The translations under genes were made by a program, and so were the position numbers. A stretch of 64,000 bases of DNA from Bacteroidota bacterium (GTDB taxonomy: Bacteria > Bacteroidota > Ignavibacteria > Ignavibacteriales > Melioribacteraceae): assembly GCA_018829205.1 (NCBI GenBank), contig JAHJUE010000022.1, forward strand, positions 248,001-312,000, written 5' to 3'. Below are positions 27,739-35,868 of the stretch, piece by piece; within the stretch, counting starts at the first letter, position 1, and every line of letters begins with the position of its first letter. The notes below the pieces were generated by a model that was given only the letters and a program-made list of their open reading frames with translations, did no database searches and was not told the origin of the DNA.

Positions 27739-28431
27739 CTATAAAATAATATCGTTCAAATGCGTTTTTTCTTCAATAGTGTCAACAATTTCATTCTTGT
27801 GTACTATTGCCGCGCTTAATTTGTTTCCAACGCAAGCTCCGGTATCAATATACAAGGCTTGGGAGTCTTCATCAAGGGTAATATCTTTATGTTTTGTGTG
27901 CCCGACAATTTGAAGTTTACCGAGATTAAGAAGATTATCTCTGGTCCACAAAACCCCTCTGTCTGTCTTAGCGTCGTTATAAATGTGATCGTGAAGAATT
28001 GACAAATCATTATTAAAATTTTCAGGAAGAATACTTTTGTATTTAATAGAAATTCCCGCGTGCGAGATAAAACAATCATCCAAATTAAAATACAACGGTG
28101 AATTTTTTATAGCATCTATATGAGGGAAAATAGCATTTTCATATTGCTCATAAGATTCAAGCGTAGATTCATTCCCGTTAAATACCCATGACCGCGCGAA
28201 AATACTTTGGGGATCTTTAAAGAAGTGATAAAACATATAGTCATGATTTCCCGGCGTGAAAAAGATATTGTTTTCCAGAATGAAATTTATTGTTTCATAG
28301 CTATAATTACCTCTGTCAACAAGATCGCCGATAGCATAAATCTGGATATCCTGATATTTATCCTTGATTTTGTTTACCAAATCTCGGAGAGTATGGAAGC
28401 AACCGTGTATATCACCAACAATAGCAATCAT
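27739..28431 (-). CDS. PPP-family serine/threonine phosphatase or ApaH-like metallophosphoesterase
   Basis: A 230-residue calcineurin-like phosphoesterase with the PPP signature motifs GDIHGC near the start, GDLVDRG at about 40 and GNHDYM at about 67, plus HAGI and the later VGHTKHKDITL. These bind a dinuclear metal centre. Substrates may be phosphoproteins or dinucleoside polyphosphates; sequence alone does not decide. The start at 28431 (MIAIVGDIHGC) fits the family, whereas the upstream start at 28503 would overlap the CoA-transferase gene by 68 bases. It lies four bases after that gene and is probably cotranscribed. Confidence 0.88.
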   Translation of the reverse strand: MIAIVGDIHGCFHTLRDLVNKIKDKYQDIQIYAIGDLVDRGNYSYETINFILENNIFFTPGNHDYMFYHFFKDPQSIFARSWVFNGNESTLESYEQYENAIFPHIDAIKNSPLYFNLDDCFISHAGISIKYKSILPENFNNDLSILHDHIYNDAKTDRGVLWTRDNLLNLGKLQIVGHTKHKDITLDEDSQALYIDTGACVGNKLSAAIVHKNEIVDTIEEKTHLNDIIL

Positions 28432-28435
28432 AAAA

Positions 28436-29785
28436 TTAAATATGATAATGTTCTTTTGCAAAAACAGTGAGCTCATCCTTAAACGAAGGGTGGGCAATTT
28501 CAATTAACATTCTTGCTCTTTCCTGAACAGTTTTTCCATATAAATTCGCAACGCCGAATTCCGTAACAACATAATGAACATCACCTCTTGAAGTTACAAC
28601 ACCGGCTCCTTGTTTAAGTGTAGGAACAATTCTGGATATTTTCAAATCCTTGGTTGCCGAAGGGAGTGCGATAATTGGTTTTCCGCCTTCCGAACGCGCG
28701 GTGCCTCTAATAAAATCAACCTGTCCGCCTATACCGCTGTAAAATTTAGTTCCAATTGAATCCGAGCAGACTTGCCCGGTTAAATCAATTTCAATTGCGG
28801 AATTAATTGCGACCATTTTATTATTCTGTGCTATAATAAATGGATCATTTACATATTCCTGCGGGTGAAATTCGAATATCGGATTATTGTCAATAAAATT
28901 GTAAGATTTTTTTGTCCCGAGCACAAATCCGGCTATAATTTTACCGGGGTGCAATGTTTTCTTTTCACCGTTAACTATGCCTTCCAAAACCAATTCTATT
29001 AAACCGTCGGAAAACATTTCCGTATGTATACCAAGATCATTTTTATTATGCAGGTATTTTAAAACAGAATCGGGAATCGCTCCTATTCCCATTTGAAGAG
29101 TCGAGCCGTCTTCAATCATTTCGGCAATATGTTTTCCTATACTGTCGTAAACTTCCAATATTTCTTTTGAAGCGTTTGGGTCAACCTGCGGAAGCTCCAT
29201 TAACGGTTCGTCATGTTCAACTATATAATTAATTTTGTTAATATGTATAAAGCTGTTTCCTAATCCACGCGGCATTTTAGGATTTACCTGAGCAATAACC
29301 ACCTTAGCTTTTTCTGCCGGAGTTTTTATATTTCCGACATCAATTCCATAACTGCAGAATCCATGTTCATCGGGAGGAGAAACATGAATTAAAGCAACAT
29401 CAGCTTGAATAAGTCCTTTTTTAAAAAGCATTGTTACTTCCGATAAAAATATCGGTATAAATTCTGCGCGTCCGTCATTTATTGCTTTTCTTGTATTGCC
29501 TCCCATAAAAAAGGCTTTATGCTTAAAATGTTTTTCCATTCCCGGTTCAACATACGGCAGTTTACCTACTACAAGAATATGATATATTTCCACGTCTTCA
29601 AGTTCATCTTTTCTATCAACCATTGCTCTAATAAGTTCGAGAGGCGCAGCGCATCCCGGCTGGATGACAATCTTATCCCCTGATTTAACCACCTTAACAG
29701 ATTCTTCGGCCGAAATAATTTTTGATTTATATTTGGATACCCAGGCCGCATTAACAGGTTTTCCAATTGTCGCTTCCGATGTCAT
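28436..29785 (-). CDS. acetyl-CoA hydrolase/transferase family CoA-transferase (4-hydroxybutyrate CoA-transferase-like)
   Basis: A 449-residue class I CoA-transferase of the acetyl-CoA hydrolase/4-hydroxybutyrate CoA-transferase family, moving CoA between acetyl-CoA and a carboxylate. The catalytic glutamate is Glu256 in GIHTEMFSDG, and the CoA-site region DFIRGTARSEGGKPIIALPS is present. It may release acetate with energy conservation or activate a carboxylic acid. Sequence does not separate acetate:succinate, butyrate and 4-hydroxybutyrate specificity. It follows alanine dehydrogenase after 15 bases, so amino-acid or fermentation-acid metabolism is plausible. Confidence 0.88.
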   Translation of the reverse strand: MTSEATIGKPVNAAWVSKYKSKIISAEESVKVVKSGDKIVIQPGCAAPLELIRAMVDRKDELEDVEIYHILVVGKLPYVEPGMEKHFKHKAFFMGGNTRKAINDGRAEFIPIFLSEVTMLFKKGLIQADVALIHVSPPDEHGFCSYGIDVGNIKTPAEKAKVVIAQVNPKMPRGLGNSFIHINKINYIVEHDEPLMELPQVDPNASKEILEVYDSIGKHIAEMIEDGSTLQMGIGAIPDSVLKYLHNKNDLGIHTEMFSDGLIELVLEGIVNGEKKTLHPGKIIAGFVLGTKKSYNFIDNNPIFEFHPQEYVNDPFIIAQNNKMVAINSAIEIDLTGQVCSDSIGTKFYSGIGGQVDFIRGTARSEGGKPIIALPSATKDLKISRIVPTLKQGAGVVTSRGDVHYVVTEFGVANLYGKTVQERARMLIEIAHPSFKDELTVFAKEHYHI

Positions 29786-29800
29786 AATAAAACTCTAATA

Positions 29801-30922
29801 TTAATTAGTTGAAAAAATATGCAGTCTTCTAAATTCCAAATCAAAAGTTTCTGCCAAGGTTTCGTTAGAACAAAAACCGTTAAACGTACATACTCCCTTT
29901 GCCAATCCAGCGTCACCCATTAAGGAGTGCGACAATCCATTATCGGCTATATCTAGTATATATTCCATTGACGCATTTGTAAGCCCGAAACTTGCTGTTC
30001 TTGAAACAAGAGCCGGCATATTGGGCACACAATAATGGATTACATCATTGTGGACAAATATAGGCTGTGAAATAGATGTCGGTCTGCTTGTTTCTATGCA
30101 TCCCCCTTGGTCAATTGAAGCGTCAACAATTACCGAACCTTTCTTCATTGTTTTTACCATTGCTTCAGTAACAATATGCGGCGACTGTTCACCTTTGATC
30201 TGAATTGCGCCAATAAGCAAATCCGCGAATTTAACTCCGCGCGCAATAGTATATGGATTCGCCACAACAGTCGTAACGCTTTTGGATAAAAGGTTTTCAA
30301 TTCTTCTTAATCTTCTTAAGTCTTTATCAAGAACAATAACTTGAGCTCCCCTTGCTAATCCGGCACGCGCTGCGTTAAAACCTACAACGCCTGCGCCTAA
30401 AATTACTATTGCCGCCGGAGCAACCCCGGTTATACCGCCCATTAAAATCCCGCGTCCGGCTTCATGATCACTTTTAAAATAATGTTCTCCTACCTCAACA
30501 GCTAATTGCCCGGCAATTTCACTCATAGATTGAAGAACAGGTAATTGATCATTTTTTTCAATAAGTTCATAACTAATGGCTGTTATTTTCTTTTTTAATA
30601 AGTTTTCGATTATATTTTTTTTCCCGATTCTTAAATGCAGAAAGGAGAATATTATTTGTTCTTCCTGAAGCATTTCTGCTTCTTCGTCTTTTAACGGCGC
30701 TACTTTCGCGATTAATTCCGCACGTTGAAATACTTCTTCGGCGGTATATACCACATTAGCTCCTGCATTTCGGTATTCGTCATCGGGGAAATGACTTTCT
30801 AATCCCGCTCCTGTTTCAATAAAAACATTGTGACCGGATTTTACTAATGCGTCGACACCGGCCGGAGCCAGAGCGACTCTTTTTTCTTCGAGTAATGTTT
30901 CTTTTGGTATTCCTATTCTCAT
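29801..30922 (-). CDS. ald: alanine dehydrogenase
   Basis: NAD-dependent oxidative deamination of L-alanine to pyruvate and ammonia, or the reverse. The N-terminal AlaDH/PNT domain opens MRIGIPKETLLEEKRVALAP. The Rossmann domain has VILGAGVVGFNAARAG at about 176-191 and the substrate or product loop DASIDQGGCIETSRPTS near 268. At 373 residues it matches Ald rather than the transhydrogenase alpha subunit, which is encoded separately in this window. It sits between a 2-hydroxyacid dehydrogenase (64 bases upstream) and a CoA-transferase (15 bases downstream), a set that could convert alanine or pyruvate to acids. Confidence 0.93.
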   Translation of the reverse strand: MRIGIPKETLLEEKRVALAPAGVDALVKSGHNVFIETGAGLESHFPDDEYRNAGANVVYTAEEVFQRAELIAKVAPLKDEEAEMLQEEQIIFSFLHLRIGKKNIIENLLKKKITAISYELIEKNDQLPVLQSMSEIAGQLAVEVGEHYFKSDHEAGRGILMGGITGVAPAAIVILGAGVVGFNAARAGLARGAQVIVLDKDLRRLRRIENLLSKSVTTVVANPYTIARGVKFADLLIGAIQIKGEQSPHIVTEAMVKTMKKGSVIVDASIDQGGCIETSRPTSISQPIFVHNDVIHYCVPNMPALVSRTASFGLTNASMEYILDIADNGLSHSLMGDAGLAKGVCTFNGFCSNETLAETFDLEFRRLHIFSTN

Positions 30923-30986
30923 ATATTTTTATTTATTTTAATAAAGTTAAAAATACTCAGTAATCCTATTAGTTCAAACAATAAAA

Positions 30987-31937
30987 TTAAACAGGAGTTA
31001 CTCCTTTTTTATGTTTTAATACACTTATAACGTTATCGGCCACAAGTTTTGCCATTGCATTTCTAGCTTCAATAGTCGCGCTGCCTATATGAGGCAAGAC
31101 TAGAACATTTTTTAATTTTAATAATTCTTTATTGATTGCCGGTTCATTTTCATATACATCAAAACCAGCCGCATAAATTTTATTAGTCTTTAATAATTTA
31201 ATCAGTTCATTTTCATCTACAACTTCACCGCGCGCTGTATTAATAATAATTGCATTCTTTTTAAGAAGTTTTAGATTTTCTTTATTAAGCAGATGAAATG
31301 TCTGAGGAGTTAACGGAAGGTGAACGGAAATAAAATCACTAGTCTTTAATAATTGGTTTAATGAAACTTTTTTAGCGTTTTGTTCTTTTTCAAAATTCTC
31401 TTTTTGCGATCTGTTGTAATAAATTATTTTCATACCGAATGCTTTAGCGCGCACGGCAGTTGCTTGTCCAATTCTCCCTGCGCCAATAATACCGAATGTT
31501 TTATTTCTGAATTCATACCCTAATAATAAATTAGGTTTCCATCCGTCAAATTTTCCGGCACGAACGTAGGTTTCACCTTCAATAATTCTTCGGGAACAGG
31601 TTAACAGAATTGCCATAGCAAGATCGGCGGTTGAATCGGTTAATATATCCGGGGTATTTGTTACAACAATATTTTTAGATTTCGCGTATACTGTATCTAT
31701 ATTATTGTACCCTACCGCGTAATTTGCGATAACTTTACATTTAGGAAGATTGTCAATTATTTCTTTATCAATTTTATCCGAAAGTAAAGTAATTAAAGCG
31801 TCGGCATCTTTCGCATTTTTAATCAATTCTTTTTTAGAAATTGCCCGGTCATATTTAAATGAGCTAACATCAAGTTTGTTTGCCTTTAAATGCTTTTCTG
31901 CAATTTCCGGCAGTTTTCTGGTAATATATACTTTCAC
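30987..31937 (-). CDS. D-isomer 2-hydroxyacid dehydrogenase (glyoxylate/hydroxypyruvate reductase-like)
   Basis: A 316-residue NAD(P)-dependent dehydrogenase. The dinucleotide-binding loop is GIIGAGRIGQATAVRAKAFG, the catalytic Arg is in NTARGEVVDENEL, the Glu in FDVYENEP, and the His in LPHIGSAT, so the catalytic triad is intact. The overall pattern, including KVIANYAVGYNNID, fits glyoxylate or hydroxypyruvate reductase (D-glycerate dehydrogenase) better than D-lactate dehydrogenase or SerA, since there is no ACT domain. It begins three bases after the SpmA/SpmB-type gene. Confidence 0.9.
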   Translation of the reverse strand: MKVYITRKLPEIAEKHLKANKLDVSSFKYDRAISKKELIKNAKDADALITLLSDKIDKEIIDNLPKCKVIANYAVGYNNIDTVYAKSKNIVVTNTPDILTDSTADLAMAILLTCSRRIIEGETYVRAGKFDGWKPNLLLGYEFRNKTFGIIGAGRIGQATAVRAKAFGMKIIYYNRSQKENFEKEQNAKKVSLNQLLKTSDFISVHLPLTPQTFHLLNKENLKLLKKNAIIINTARGEVVDENELIKLLKTNKIYAAGFDVYENEPAINKELLKLKNVLVLPHIGSATIEARNAMAKLVADNVISVLKHKKGVTPV

Positions 31938-31940
31938 AAT

Positions 31941-33572
31941 TTATCCAAATAATAGTTTAACAATAAAAAGCGCGGCTAAAATACCTGCAACATCAGCTAA
32001 TAATCCTGCCGCAAGCGCGTGCCGGGTTTTTCTGATATTTACGGCTCCAAAATAAACAGCTAGAACATAGAATGTAGTTTCGGTACTTCCAAAAAATGTT
32101 GAGACGAGTATACCTAAATAAGAATCAGGTCCGTGCGTTGAAATAATTTCTGTCATAATTCCAAGTGAGCCGCTTCCTGACAGAGGACGCATTAACGCCA
32201 TTGGCATTGCTTCTGCCGGCATGCCGATAAAATCGGTAACCGGTGATAAAATAATCTGAAGAAATTCCATCGCTCCCCCTGCTCTGAATATTCCAATGCC
32301 TACAAGCATTGCAACAAGATAAGGGATAATTTTCACTGCAACATCAAAGCCTTCCTTGGCCCCTTCAACAAACACTTCATAAACTTTAACTTTTTTATAT
32401 GCACCGTATCCTATAAAAACAAGAATAAAAAGTGGGATTGCCAGAATTGAAATAATCTGAATAACGGAACGGAACAGATCGGGATTCAGAAAATTAAAAA
32501 GTGAAATTATTGATGAAACCGCGCCGGTAACAATTAATACAGCTAGAGCGAATAAAATAATTAATGACGTTATAAATATTTTCGAATTACTTTTTACCCA
32601 TTCCAAAAACTTGTAATTCTTTAACGGAAATTTTTCGAGAATTTTAGCTGAAGTTATTCCAACCAAGGTAGCGCATGAAGCGCCGAAAATTGAGGTTCCA
32701 ATAATGATTGCCGGATCGCTGCTTCCAGCAGCGGCGCGCACGGCAATAGCAGTTGCAGGTATTAATGTTAATCCCGCGGTATTCATTGTAAGAAACGTAC
32801 ACATCGCATTTGTCGCAGTCCCTTTTTCCGGATTAAGTTTGTCCAATTCTTCCATCGCTTTTAATCCGAATGGTGTGGCCGCGTTTCCTAAGCCCAGCAT
32901 ATTCGCCGAAATATTCATTATCATAGCTCCCATAGCGGGATGGTCCTGAGGCACTTCGGGGAATAAAAATTTTGTAATTGGTCGAACCGATTTCGCTATA
33001 ATACTTATTAAACCGGCTTCCTGCGCGACCTTCATAACACCGAGCCAAAGAGCCATAATTCCGATCAAACCAAGAGCGATATTAACTGCGATGCCGGCAT
33101 AATCGAGCGCAGAGTTGGTAACATCTTTCATTTTGCCGAAAGAAATTTCCTCAAATAATATATTTGCCGCGGCGGTTGAATCATTTATTATTACAATATC
33201 ATTAATAGTGCCCGAGAGATCATCCTCATTCCCGTTTACCTTTGCCATATCTTTCCAAATTGCGGGGGATGATTTATCTACTTTTAAAAATAGAGATGTT
33301 TTTTTTGAAGCGGGATTTATGGTTATTGTTGCATTGTGCTTAATATCTTCTGCAATATCAGTCTTATAAAAAACATTAAATTTTTCTGCTGGTATTATAA
33401 TTTCCGCATCATATTTTTTTAATTCGTTTTTGTTAAATTTCTCGCCAAACGAAACTTGCACGTTAAATTCCGCGCCGTTCTTATATTTATCATTCACGTT
33501 ATCAAAAATATCAGAGGTAAGAGCAGTTCCGATACCTAAAAACAAAAGAGCTATCCAGACATAATTCAGCAT
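31941..33572 (-). CDS. fused SpmA/SpmB-type nucleoside-recognition (Gate) membrane protein
   Basis: A 543-residue polytopic protein fusing the two spore-maturation-type Gate domains. The SpmA-like half contains NISANMLGLGNAATPFGLKA and NTAGLTLIPATAIAVRAAAG; the SpmB-like half contains VGIGIFRAGGAMEFL, PMALMRPLSGSGSLGIM and STETTFYVLAVYFGAV. Homologues occur widely in non-sporulating bacteria, and their transported substrate is unknown. Between TM1 (about 4-20) and the first Gate helices is an insert of some 130 residues (about 21-155), charged and probably extracytoplasmic, which ordinary SpmA lacks. It leads a run of metabolic genes on this strand. Confidence 0.85.
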   Translation of the reverse strand: MLNYVWIALLFLGIGTALTSDIFDNVNDKYKNGAEFNVQVSFGEKFNKNELKKYDAEIIIPAEKFNVFYKTDIAEDIKHNATITINPASKKTSLFLKVDKSSPAIWKDMAKVNGNEDDLSGTINDIVIINDSTAAANILFEEISFGKMKDVTNSALDYAGIAVNIALGLIGIMALWLGVMKVAQEAGLISIIAKSVRPITKFLFPEVPQDHPAMGAMIMNISANMLGLGNAATPFGLKAMEELDKLNPEKGTATNAMCTFLTMNTAGLTLIPATAIAVRAAAGSSDPAIIIGTSIFGASCATLVGITSAKILEKFPLKNYKFLEWVKSNSKIFITSLIILFALAVLIVTGAVSSIISLFNFLNPDLFRSVIQIISILAIPLFILVFIGYGAYKKVKVYEVFVEGAKEGFDVAVKIIPYLVAMLVGIGIFRAGGAMEFLQIILSPVTDFIGMPAEAMPMALMRPLSGSGSLGIMTEIISTHGPDSYLGILVSTFFGSTETTFYVLAVYFGAVNIRKTRHALAAGLLADVAGILAALFIVKLLFG

Positions 33573-33694
33573 ACGATACCTTTTGGTTTTTCAGAAATAC
33601 ATTTTTTTTAGAACTAGGTTACAAATTAAAAATTCTTTGACAAAAGTACATTTTCTTTTTTGTAAATTGGAAATTAAAAACGGATGTAATTAAA

Positions 33695-34456
33695 ATGAAA
33701 CTTGCATTAATTCAATATGCCCCTGAATGGGAAAACCCGCACGACAGTATTATCAAATTAAATTTAATGCTGGAAAATCAAATTAGCGATGAGGATTTAT
33801 TAATTTTTCCTGAGATGACATTAACAGGTTTTACCATGCAGTCTAAAAAGTACGCCGAAGAAATTGACGGACTGGGCATGCGTTTTTTTATAAATTTTGC
33901 TCAAAGATATAAAAAGAATGTAATAGCAGGAATTATTGAATATGATGAAGGCAGAATATATAATTCTTCTTTTCACTTCGATTCCAACGGAATAATAATG
34001 GCGCGCTACAGAAAAATACACCCGTTCAGTCTGGCAAAAGAAAACGAGAATTATACGGCGGGACACGAACCATTAATTTCGCATATTGATAAAACTAAAA
34101 TTGGTTTAGCTGTATGTTACGATTTAAGATTTCCTGAGCTTTACAGATATTACGGAAAAGAGAATGCTGATATTATGGTAACAATCGCCAATTGGCCTGT
34201 ACCCCGCATAGAACATTGGAAAACATTATTAAAGGCAAGAGCAATTGAAAATCTTTGTTATTCGGTCGGGGTTAATAGAGTAGGCAGCGATCCTAAAAAT
34301 AAATATAACGGATGCAGCGTTATATACGATCCGACGGGACAAGAATTAGTTTTAGTTGAAAATGAAGAAAAGATAATTTCCGTTGAAATAGAAGTTGAAA
34401 AAGTAAATGAAACAAGAGAGAAGTTCCCTTTTCTTAATGATTTAAAACTTATTTAG
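33695..34456 (+). CDS. carbon-nitrogen hydrolase, omega-amidase-like
   Basis: A 253-residue nitrilase-superfamily amidase with the complete Glu-Lys-Cys triad: Glu40 in IFPEMTLTG, Lys107 in RYRKIHPF, and Cys141 in AVCYDLRFPE. This set of flanking residues matches the omega-amidase group (YafV/Nit2), which hydrolyses alpha-ketoglutaramate or alpha-ketosuccinamate formed by glutamine or asparagine transaminases and by metabolite damage. The gene stands alone on the plus strand between two minus-strand transcription units, with a weak hairpin after it. Confidence 0.88.
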   Translation: MKLALIQYAPEWENPHDSIIKLNLMLENQISDEDLLIFPEMTLTGFTMQSKKYAEEIDGLGMRFFINFAQRYKKNVIAGIIEYDEGRIYNSSFHFDSNGIIMARYRKIHPFSLAKENENYTAGHEPLISHIDKTKIGLAVCYDLRFPELYRYYGKENADIMVTIANWPVPRIEHWKTLLKARAIENLCYSVGVNRVGSDPKNKYNGCSVIYDPTGQELVLVENEEKIISVEIEVEKVNETREKFPFLNDLKLI

Positions 34457-34467
34457 AGACAGCATAC

Positions 34468-34497
34468 CTAATTCGGATTTTTAAGAATTAGAATTTT
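34468..34497 (+). terminator. AT-rich hairpin terminator after the omega-amidase gene
   Basis: CTAATTC (34468-34474), 10-base loop, GAATTAG (34485-34491), then AATTTTT. It lies between the convergent amidase and NDH-2 genes. The stem is short and AT-rich, so termination strength is doubtful. Confidence 0.45.
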
Positions 34498-34526
34498 TCA
34501 AATTTGTAAAATGCATAAAAACATGA

Positions 34527-35774
34527 TTAATTATTTTGTTTGTTAGTAATTAATCTTATTCCGTTTTTCATATTAATATAATGCCATACCCACTCTGACA
34601 TAACCATATAACGGTTTCGGAAACCAATTAAATACATTATATGAACAAACACCCATGTAAGCCATGCAAAAAATCCGCTTGCTTTAAATTTGCCAATCTG
34701 AAGTACAGCCTTAGCCCTGCCTATTGTGGCCATAGTTCCTTTGTCGAAATATTTAAACGGTTTCCTGTCTTCTTTGTTAATATTTTTATTAATAATATCG
34801 GCCACATATTTTCCCTGCTGTATGGCGACCGGGGCAATTCCCGGCAAGGTTTTGCCGCCGCCGTTTTTAAAGTTTGCCGCATCTCCAATTATAAAAATAT
34901 TTGCATCATCTTTTATTGAACAGTCGTTATCAACTATTATTCTTCCTGCCCTATCTTGTTCAGTGTTTAATGATTTTAATAACGGGGAAGCCTGATTGCC
35001 AGCCGCCCAAAATACATTTGTTGCATTAATAAACTCATCGCCAATTTGTACGCCTTCGGAATTAATTTCAGTTACCTTCCGGTTTAAGAGAACATTTACA
35101 CCCATTTGTTTTAATGATTCTTCGGCCGCTTTGCTGAGCGAATTATCATATGTAGTCAATATTCTGTTTTCGCCTTCAACCAGAATAATTTTTGTTTTTG
35201 ACGGATCAATTCTCCGGAAATCTTTACGCATTGTTTTTTTAGAGATTTCGGCAATCGCACCAGCCAATTCAACACCCGTTGGTCCTCCGCCGACAATAAC
35301 AAAAGTAAGATACTTATCAATTTCGGCATCGGTTTTCGCGACTTCAGCTTTTTCAAAAGCGTATAACATTTTTTCTCGAATTTTTAATGCGTCGGAAATA
35401 GTTTTTAATCCGGGCGCAAAATTTTCCCATTGATCATTTCCGAAATATGAATGTCTTGATCCTACAGCAACTATTAAATAATCGAATTCAATCTCATCAT
35501 CCTTAAGAATTACTTTTTTATTTTTTCGATCAATAGAAATAACTTTTTCCATTATTACTTTAATATTTTTTCTTTTTCTCAAGACTCCTCGGATCGGAGT
35601 TGCAATATCGCCGGGAGAAAGAGCCGCTGCAGCCACCTGATACAATAAAGGCTGGAAAAGGTGATGATTAGTTTTATCTATTAATGTTATTTCGGCACCA
35701 GTTTTTTTTAATGACTTAGCTGCATTTAATCCTCCGAATCCGCCTCCGATAATAACAATCTTTTCTTTTTTCAT
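34527..35774 (-). CDS. ndh: type II NADH:quinone oxidoreductase (NDH-2)
   Basis: Single-subunit flavoprotein that oxidises NADH and reduces membrane quinone without pumping protons. The FAD-binding loop is IVIIGGGFGGLNAAKSL at about 6-22, the NAD-binding loop FVIVGGGPTGVELAGAIAE is near 160, and the FAD-contact segment IFIIGDAANF is near 298. HHLFQPLLYQVAAA is the conserved quinone-site region. The C-terminal region after about 360 is hydrophobic and amphipathic (WLTWVFVHIMYLIGF) and should anchor it to the inner face of the membrane. At 415 residues it is normal length. It appears monocistronic. Confidence 0.95.
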   Translation of the reverse strand: MKKEKIVIIGGGFGGLNAAKSLKKTGAEITLIDKTNHHLFQPLLYQVAAAALSPGDIATPIRGVLRKRKNIKVIMEKVISIDRKNKKVILKDDEIEFDYLIVAVGSRHSYFGNDQWENFAPGLKTISDALKIREKMLYAFEKAEVAKTDAEIDKYLTFVIVGGGPTGVELAGAIAEISKKTMRKDFRRIDPSKTKIILVEGENRILTTYDNSLSKAAEESLKQMGVNVLLNRKVTEINSEGVQIGDEFINATNVFWAAGNQASPLLKSLNTEQDRAGRIIVDNDCSIKDDANIFIIGDAANFKNGGGKTLPGIAPVAIQQGKYVADIINKNINKEDRKPFKYFDKGTMATIGRAKAVLQIGKFKASGFFAWLTWVFVHIMYLIGFRNRYMVMSEWVWHYINMKNGIRLITNKQNN

Positions 35775-35868
35775 ACATCTTGTCCTAATTATTAATTTTT
35801 ACGTATATAACTTAAACAAAATTATACAAAGTGTGAATTTTGATATCAAATTAAGATTAGAAAAAAGA

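Noticed and set aside
34641-35433. Plus-strand ORFs over the NDH-2 gene
   Set aside because: They overlap a full-length, well-conserved minus-strand gene and have no recognisable protein features.
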